64,000 nt of DNA from Ischnura elegans (Eukaryota > Arthropoda > Insecta > Odonata > Coenagrionidae), in contig NC_060246.1 of assembly GCF_921293095.1 (NCBI RefSeq), forward strand, positions 136,834,198 through 136,898,197. Direction: 5' to 3'. A model generated the notes under the pieces. The model did no database searches. It was given only the letters and a program-made list of their open reading frames with translations, and was not told the origin of the DNA. The position numbers and the translations under genes are program-made. The first letter of the stretch is position 1; each line of letters opens with the position of its first letter. Shown here piece by piece: positions 57,501 to 64,000 of this stretch.

Positions 57501-60500
57501 TCCATTAACTCCGAAGAAAATTAATAAAAATGGTCAATAAAGGGCATGCTTATGAGAAATTTCTTATTTTTACCAATTGAATAATGCAAAGCTTGTGAAT
57601 TGTGTTTCCTCAAAATTTCTGTGAGAGGTCCTGTTGGTTTCCCGTTTGGTAGACAATTGATGCACACACGCCAGAAATAGCTCTCGTTAATCTCTGAGCA
57701 TTCCAACTACTCACCCATATTAGACTTATAATCACTATTTACTCTTTTGATTTATCATATTGACATTCTAGTAGCATGGACATGCCTCTGGGAAATTAAA
57801 TTTGTAGGTTATTTTCTTCGTTACTCTATGCAATAAGATTTATCAAATATATAAATTGATGATAACACCTGTAAATGTTAATTTTAAACTATCCAGTGGT
57901 AAAAAAATCTGTCTCGGCCATTCGATGTACTGAGTCTTGGATATGCATTATATTTTTATGCGTTATATTATTATGCATTTTTTCATTATATTATTTATAT
58001 TATATTTAATTTTTTATGCATTATATTAGGCAACGTTTTGTTACCTAACTCCTGCTGAAAGACTACATTTTGTCAATTATTGCCTCACTAAAATGAGTAA
58101 AAGCCTCTCCATCTATCTCGTAGGTACGTGGGCATTTTCTGAAACTCATTCTCGGGACGTAAAATCCTATTTTGAATACTAGTTAAAAACCTGAACTGCG
58201 AAATTTTACGCATGTAATTGAATTTTGACTCTCATTTATTCTCTGTGCATCATGTAGAGTTTATTATAATGCATCATGCATGATGTTGATGAATGCCATG
58301 TTGTACCTAATTATCCAACGTATAATTCCGGATACAGCTGGTGGTCATCAATTTCTGGGCCCTAGCCTTCTACGACCCTGATTTGGTGTTCGTCCAGTAC
58401 CTGTATGCCGGTCCGTCATGGGTCAACCACGCTTGCCACACCTTCATCCTGCCCATAGTGCTATTGGAGATGTACTTGAGAGCCGGCACGGACGAACCCT
58501 GGGGCAAGGGGACATACCTCCCATTCTTCATTCTCCAAGCATTCAACTTGGCGTACGGAATCACGTGAGTTCACGTAAAAGGTTTGAAATTCATAGTCAC
58601 AAATTATTCATACCAGTTGGTACACCACACTAGCGTACGAATAATAGTCCATATCTCATCCTTTATATACTATACCAAAATTTTGTATCTCATTGAATCG
58701 AGTGCCCTTTTGAAGGTAGTTTACTCATGAAATTGCATATATTTTGCAAAACATTTTTCTCATAACCTATCCATATTCCAACATTTCTTAGGATATTTCA
58801 GTTTCAAGAAATTTTATTTAATGATCACGCTATCGCGAAATTGCGTCTAGCGTTTGATGCTTGAAAATAATAGATTTCCAAAGAAAGACATCCTCGTCGA
58901 CAGGAATTAATTTTAAGGCTAAGTTCCAAATATTTACGACTAAAGGGATGATATCTTATCAGCAGGATGCCATCAAAATCGTTTCTAACTGTGAAGGAAT
59001 TTAAAACAAATTCTTGGTAAGTTCCTTCATGGAAGTAGACGATGGTCTTGCTGAGTCTAGAGAAACCTCTTTTTCGTTAAATTCACTCATTTGACGGATA
59101 TTTATCGTCTCCACGATTGATTTTTCTGTTCCTGTTTCTTCATCAAAAAGATAAATTCTTCACTGAAGATAGAAAATTTCAAATTTGTTAAGAGTCGAAA
59201 CTTATCTAAGATTTGTGGAAAGAAGAAAAAGATAATGGCCTGATATTGACTTTTTTAACTGACCTTCTAAATGAAAGGGATCTACATCCAAGATTGAATT
59301 CATATGATCGACCTAAATGGGATAATTTTACTCAAGTACTCGTTTTACTCGGTGGAAGGCAAGAATGGAAAAGGAAGACCTCGAGCAAAATATATGGAAC
59401 AAGTAAAGAGAGATGTGAAAGAGAAGAAATACGTAGGAGTGAAAAGATTAGCTGATAGGAGAACTGAGTGGAGAGCTGCGTCAAACCAATCCTAGGATTG
59501 TTGACCAGAGATGATGATGACTCGTTTTATGGATACTTTTTACATTACAAAACAGTGATGAAAGGTGAGTGTCAGCTTGGTGGTTTAGTTGGTACTTGAG
59601 AAGTTATTTGAAGAACCGTCAAATGATTCTTTTCACAACGATTTTCATCTTTTAGTGCGTAACTTCGCACCCATGCTCATGGCTTAGCTTAAAGTTATTT
59701 GTCCGTGGAAGCTTTGAAAATCTGTTTCTCATGACACTGAATGTTTGGATATGGCTTCAAGTAACTTCAATATCATTCACGGTATTGCACACCAGTTTCT
59801 ATCCTGTCAAAGAATTCTCATACAGTGAAAAACCAGTGTTCTTTAAGTTAAAGGCAGTATGAAAGCCACCTAATATACGAACTATGTCTGGGAAAAGACA
59901 GTCGACGAGTGAATTTTAAGCCGAATACTAGTCGAAGTCACCAATGAAGACTGTCACAATCGATAACAATCCATAACTTGTCTCACAGAGGAGACATTAA
60001 AAATAGCCGTCATTTCAATACGATTTCTTTCGTCATCACAGAGGAGCCAGTTCTGTGATTCTGAGAGGTTGCTGGCCGTATCCAGTCTTCGACTTGATGA
60101 GCAAAGGTGAAATCATCATGTTCTACATCTACGTCCACGTGTCATCCACCATTTGGCTCTGGCTTCACAACTATTTAGTCAACAACGTTTGGGGTGAGCA
60201 TGAACATGCACTTTAACCATCAATTACATCGTCATTCAGATCTCTCTGAATCGTTTATTCGTGTAGGAATGTTTCTTCTGGTTTCGATCCGGATTGAAGT
60301 ATCCATTATTTCCAACATTTTGGTCACTGACTGGTTTATCCTGCACAGATTTGTATCATTCCCTGATATCCCTGCGTTCCTATTGTAATATTGGTTGGCG
60401 GCATGGCACGGCGTGATTTTAATGGTATTTGGAGGCGCGCCATCGTCCATCGCTGGTGTCCTTAAAGGCTTGCGTCCTGTGAACGTGACCACCATGTGGG

Positions 60501-62649
60501 GGCTATCATAAATTACGTGGGGGTTTTAGGGGGGAAAGGAGTCAAGCCGATTAATACCCAATCTCACGTGTGGGAAAAGGGGAGGTTCTGGAAAGTATCA
60601 CGTAATACATTTTCCCGCAATAAACAGTGTAAAATTGCGAGAAAACTGGGTTAAATTGAGCAAAACGTGTTTCTCTATGACTAAATTCTACACAATGACA
60701 TTTATCGCGGTTATGCCAACGACACAAAGTAGCACAGCAGCTCTTCAATAGTTTAGGTATCGGCCAGCCATAAGGTGATTCCACATTTGTGACATTCTAT
60801 TGTGACATGGCTTCAATCCACTTAATTTCAATTAAAAATATTTTTTTACTCAGCCAACAATATAGATAAATGTATGTACACTGTAATTATGCATTTTGTA
60901 AAAATCTCACGTAAGACTAGAGGGAGGGAAGCTAAGCCAAATCTCATGATAAATCTCATTAATCAACTCACGAAATTTATGGACGTCCCAGATATTCACT
61001 CAAAAAGAAATAGGATATTGGTTTCAAGGGGGAATGAAGTCCACCATTCAATATTCAGACATATCCAGCTGTGCTCCGATGATAAAACAAAAAAACTTTA
61101 TTCGTCACAATAAAATATAATCATTCCGAACAGAAACATTCAAAAAAGCAAACTCAAAGAAAGTAAAATTAAGTGAGATCGTGTATCCAACACTGGCTGG
61201 TAGATTTAAAAATAAATGTGGTTATATTCCACACATCGTTTATTTAAAAAAATACCGGTATCCACCTTTTTAGGTCATTATCAAGAGATAACAGAACAGT
61301 AACTGGTCCAAGCCGGGACCGAGACGCCGAGTCTGCTCAAAATAAATGTCGTATATCTCCGAAAAAGCACTCATTGAAGGGTGGGCACTCATCAGTCTCA
61401 TCGAGTCTTTCTTTAGCTGTTTATGACGATTGGAACTCAATTTTCAACAATTGGATCGTGGACGGAGCCCGCCGGGATGCACCCTAGAGGCTGGGCCCAT
61501 TAGCCTTGAGGATGTGCGCTCTGCACTTCGATAGGGGGTTGGAAGAGAAGGGAAAAGCAAGGAGACGTGCCGCAAGGATCCCGACAATGCCTTCGGGTTG
61601 GGGATAGGGACGGAAGGGAAATGTTGGAAGAATCCCGCGCCGTCATTTCGACTACGCGAGCTACCAATAGAGAAACCATATAACTTGTAGCGATATACTG
61701 TTCCTAGAGAAATGGAAAGTCATCTCACGAGAGAGTAATCCATAGGTTATTCTCAATATTCAATTTTCACCAGTCGGTCACCAATTCACGATGAAAGGAA
61801 CATGCATCGGCTTGGAAGCAAGCGTGTCGCCGCAAGAGACAAAAATTACCACTTGCCGCCACACCGATACTACAGTCGGCACTTCCGGAATGACCGAAAT
61901 TTGAACTCAATTTTCAAGCCTTTATAAGTGCAAAATAAAAATTAACTATTGAGTTTCCATCCTAATACTGAGAATATTATAGTGGATTCCCGATATTATT
62001 TTGAGCAAACTCGGCGTCGGATCCGTGAAGTCGACTATGATTCTTTTCTATAACCTTTGCAATTACCGTGTCGTGCAAGCAGAGAATGTTTCGATCAACG
62101 TCCCGGCAGGAGGTGATGCCTGCGACTCTAGGGATGTAGGATGGGGATAGAGAGAGGTGGGCGTTGCCATGGTTTCTCAAAAGACTTTGTAAGTGCATCG
62201 AAACGATAGGCTGTGTCAAAAACCCTCTTCCCGCTTGGCAAAACAGTTAACTTACTTACGAAGCGTGCGCCACGGAAGTCTGAAAGCGACTGAACTTTCC
62301 GGAAGCTAGGCTCGACCTATTGCATTTTGGTTGGTTTTATGGAAGTATGTGCACTCCGCCCTCACCCCATAAAAATTTTGGGCCGCCTCTCAGTCGCAAA
62401 GATATTTGAAATAACCTCTAGTTATGGGTGCCGGCGGCGCAGGGGGGCAAAGTTCAATTCCTTCATTATCGTGCCCAAGTCATAGACCGAGGCGTCGGTT
62501 TTCATGGATACTTTTACCTGACTCCAATCCCGAGGAAATTCCTACATGTTATATTCCTGAATAGCACCAAGTCTTATATTCATTTCTTCGTGCTTGCAGG
62601 AACCCAGAGAGGAACGTCGAAGCCCAGTGTCAAGAAGAAAGCGAATTGA
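51283..62649 (+). CDS. AIG1/ADTRP-family membrane protein, complete, 5 exons (paralogue B)
   Basis: Second family member, 263 residues from five exons whose phases (0,0,2,1) match paralogue A; exons 2 and 4 are the same length and exon 3 differs by one codon. The presumed catalytic pair is Thr69 (YYFTFWNL) and His155 (second His of VNHACHT). RGCWPYP is conserved. An Ala/Gly-rich N-terminus (residues 1-16) precedes the first hydrophobic span with its AYYYY run; further spans match paralogue A. The protein ends KKKAN, a perfect KKxx dilysine ER retrieval signal. The start ATG at 51283 has A at -3 and G at +4. Expected role: ER-membrane lipid hydrolase acting on fatty-acid esters of hydroxy fatty acids, by family analogy. 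Same strand as paralogue A, 11 kb downstream: a tandem duplication. Introns are 5.2, 1.5, 1.5 and 2.4 kb. Confidence 0.93.
52148..52307. repeat. Inverted repeat of hammerhead/Penelope-like arms
   Basis: About 60-bp arms: the left starts GAACTGTTCTCGGGTTTCCA and includes CGACGTTTTGGCTCC; the right is its imperfect inverse complement with GGAAGCCTAAACGTCG. Between them on the minus strand a CCTGAAGGCACC/GGAGCC stem precedes AAAACGTCG. This resembles a decayed hammerhead-ribozyme core as found in Penelope-like retroelements (inference). In intron 1 of paralogue B. Confidence 0.45.
52595..52650 (+). repeat. Low-complexity ATACA repeat
   Basis: Imperfect short-period ATACAAT/ATACAT tract in intron 1 of paralogue B. 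Confidence 0.6.
55186..55421. mobile_element. hAT-like MITE, copy 2
   Basis: Ends CAAGGGCATACCCAG and (inverse complement) CATGGGCGTACCCAG, with GGATCAAACCTAGGGGG and GGCAGCTGCCCC landmarks as in copy 1 (49333-49636). Flanks CATAATGA (55178-55185) and CATGCTGA (55422-55429) agree at six of eight positions, an aged target duplication. Confidence 0.75.
55606..55660 (+). repeat. Fragment with ATAATGATG...GAAACCGGTT motif
   Basis: CTCGATAATGATGCGGTAAA followed by GTTGAAACCGGTT. Related fragments occur near 61243-61290 (inverse) and 63790-63825. It is a small dispersed family of probable retroelement origin. Confidence 0.4.
56728..56871 (+). CDS. Paralogue B exon 2 (no ATG, found by paralogy)
   Basis: 48 codons, phase 0, acceptor ATTTCAG, donor GTAAGA. 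It encodes ILHKVYFTCCCIDNLSE through LFFPYML, aligning without gaps to paralogue A exon 2 (VMQELYFTLCCTEYLFE...). The ATG-initiated frame at 56706-56996 lies in a different reading frame and is spurious. Confidence 0.9.
57005..57450 (+). repeat. Dispersed repeat, copy 2
   Basis: GATTAAGGATGGGG, GCCCCCGTAATTTCTGTAAA, TTTTTATTTCATCA and ATTATCGCTG follow the order of the blocks at 2865-3100. A GC-rich GACCCCCCGGATCC end extends it to about 57450. It lies in intron 2 of paralogue B. Confidence 0.45.
58338..58564 (+). CDS. Paralogue B exon 3 (catalytic His)
   Basis: 75 codons plus two bases; acceptor ATACAG, donor GTGAGT. It encodes LVVINFWALAFY, PSWVNHACHTFILP with the presumed catalytic His155, and IVLLEMYLRAG. 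Phase 2 out, as in paralogue A. Confidence 0.95.
59340..59520 (+). mobile_element. Non-LTR retrotransposon 3' tail, copy 2
   Basis: The plus frame reads VEGKNGKGRPRAKYMEQVK, then KKYVGVKRLADRRTEWRAAS, which is the typical C-terminus of arthropod LINE ORF2 proteins. A stop and a GATGATGATGAC end follow. Only this 3' fragment is present, a 5'-truncated insertion in intron 3 of paralogue B. The frame is intact over this stretch, unlike the copy at 24990-25170. Confidence 0.75.
60042..60193 (+). CDS. Paralogue B exon 4
   Basis: 152 bases; acceptor TCACAG, donor GTGAGC. The first base completes a Thr codon, followed by GASSVILRGCWPYPVFDLM and a final membrane span ending WLHNYLVNNVW. Confidence 0.94.
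61310..62030. repeat. Segment bounded by short inverted repeats
   Basis: GACGCCGAGTCTGCTCAAAA at about 61321-61340 recurs as the inverse complement (GACGCCGAGTTTGCTCAAAA) at about 62001-62020. The interior is mixed and has no coding match. It may be a degraded DNA transposon in intron 4 of paralogue B. Confidence 0.35.
62600..62649 (+). CDS. Paralogue B exon 5 (C-terminus)
   Basis: Acceptor CTTGCAG; completes a Gly codon and gives TQRGTSKPSVKKKAN before TGA at 62647-62649. Basic tail with a dilysine motif. Confidence 0.9.
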
Positions 62650-64000
62650 AAGAGTGTTTACCTCATTTCATCTCTACCTCATTGTGTTTTAATGAATCAG
62701 TGTACTTCGCGTTGAATGCGAAGTATGGTGATTTGATCACGGGTCAATTTTTTGACCTATCTAAAGTATTGCCATGATTTCATTCCTCTTAACGTTTCCG
62801 TGAGCGCGTGATAGCTTCAGGAATGTATGGATGATATTTTAATTTTACGTACGTTTTACGAAAGATGAAACACGACTGGAATTTCGTCAGTTGTCCTGAA
62901 TAATCAAAATGGAAATGAGTGTTATGATAATTTTCAGTAGCAGCTCATAAATTTCTGGATCCAGGAGCTCTGTGATATTTTAGAGTGCTAATTTAAGAGT
63001 GAATATTTGCATCGGAAAGGTGCTAAATATTTATGCTCAATGGATAAAATGTATTCTATTCAAACTAATACTGCTCCATGAGGTATTTCTGCCAACAAAA
63101 ATAGTTTTAATGAAAGATTTGTCAATTAGTGTTATTTGATTCGAGAAATTTGGAGTAAAAACTTTTAACCTCAATAACTTAGAAACATTTTGAATTCGAC
63201 TGTAAGTTTTCAAATTGTGACCATTCCTACTGTGAAATCAATTTTAAAGCACAATTGAAACAAAACGTGTCAAAAATTTTTATAAAATTGTAACATTCGT
63301 GCAAAAACCAATTTTGCCATTTTTCTACAAATATAGAAAGGATTTTTATTAATTACATGAAATGGGAATAAAAATTTCTTAAAATATTCATTTACAGATT
63401 AATTGACGAACAAATAAGTCCATTAGCTTCTTTTATTTTCTATTTCTAAGATGCATCGTCATTCCTTGATGTAAGTATGATCAGGGTGTAGTCCTTTATG
63501 AGGCATTTCAACCAAAATCAGTCAGTGACATTATTCTACCCCAATGATCTTCGCCGTGTAAGTTTATTATCGTCATTTACGTGTCGATTTCCAAAATTTG
63601 AGTTTGATTTCGTTTATATACGCTAAAAATTTTCTTATGCAGCTCAAGAGGCCGACTTCTATTCAGAGTGATTGTCGACAAGTTCACTTTGTGGAAATTC
63701 ATCGATAATAATGATACAAATAGCTGTAGAAACTTTTCACACTTTTTATTAATTTGCTCACCCGTTTTCAAAGTTTTTACATCAGATATCTCTTGATAAT
63801 GATGTGAAAACATTGAAACCGGTTGAAAAAAATTTAAAAAGTCTGGGAAATTACTACAGCTGTTTGCATCATTACTAAGGTAAATTCTCATTAGAAGTTT
63901 ATGTGTATGTGGTATTATTGAGAACGTTTTGGCTTTTAAGTACCGAAGCTTAGGTAATGGAGCGCAGTGACTAAGGGGACAGACCACATTGATTCAAATA
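62650..64000. other. Downstream flank of paralogue B
   Basis: No gene supported. The 136-codon minus frame at 63577-63987 overlaps the ATAATGATG...GAAACCGG repeat motif at 63790-63825 and appears repeat-derived. Confidence 0.5.
63367..63372 (+). terminator. Candidate poly(A) signal, paralogue B
   Basis: AATAAA about 0.7 kb after the stop codon, similar in distance to the candidate for paralogue A. I saw no earlier canonical signal. Motif evidence only. Confidence 0.3.

Noticed and set aside
63577-63987. 136-codon minus-strand frame
   Set aside because: It overlaps a dispersed repeat motif (63790-63825) and has no domain; best explained as repeat-derived.

Overview
The window is nuclear DNA from an arthropod, most likely an insect. 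It is AT-rich, its genes are split into small exons by introns of 1-7 kb with canonical GT/AG borders, and it is littered with short non-autonomous transposons, tRNA-derived SINE-like repeats and non-LTR retrotransposon tails. It has no operons, ribosome binding sites or dense coding. A crustacean or early-branching insect flavour is suggested only by the AGHC form of the trypsin histidine motif; the species cannot be named from the sequence.

Three complete protein-coding genes can be reconstructed exon by exon, all in frame across every junction. (1) 1366-7002, minus strand: a seven-exon secreted trypsin-type S1A serine protease of 253 residues with a complete catalytic triad, Asp in the specificity pocket and a TATA/initiator promoter at 7020-7058. 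(2) 23005-40161, plus strand: a five-exon multi-pass membrane protein of 259 residues of the AIG1/ADTRP (Far-17a/AIG1-like) family. (3) 51283-62649, plus strand: a second five-exon AIG1/ADTRP paralogue of 263 residues. The two paralogues share intron positions and phases (0,0,2,1), exon sizes identical or nearly so, the presumed catalytic Thr and His of this lipid-hydrolase family, and C-terminal dilysine-type ER signals. They are therefore an old head-to-tail tandem duplication.

Layout: 1-1365 downstream flank of the protease; 1366-7058 protease; 7059-22500 intergenic with a long-TIR element (9105-9686), a SINE-like repeat (15701-16004), a foldback (17391-17512), a TA-flanked MITE (18511-19177), a second MITE (20006-20454) and an orphan GC-rich island (20460-20780); 22500-40161 the first AIG1-like gene, whose introns carry a LINE tail, a 0.95 kb inverted-repeat element, a 30-bp minisatellite and a second copy of the TA-flanked MITE; 40162-51282 intergenic with several foldbacks and MITEs, a diverged triple tandem repeat (45921-46880), a second orphan GC-rich island, a 0.63 kb inverted repeat, a tRNA-like element, a hAT-like MITE with 8-bp target duplication and a second SINE copy; 51283-62649 the second AIG1-like gene, with another hAT-like MITE, a hammerhead/Penelope-like inverted repeat and a LINE tail in its introns; 62650-64000 downstream flank.

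The protease and the AIG1-like pair have no evident functional link. The two AIG1-like proteins are expected to sit in the endoplasmic reticulum membrane and hydrolyse fatty-acid esters of hydroxy fatty acids, by analogy with human AIG1 and ADTRP. I found no undescribed multi-gene system. The most informative observations are the paralogue pair, with one exon invisible to ATG-based ORF calling, and the repeat families that occur in two or more copies and so can be delimited from the sequence itself.
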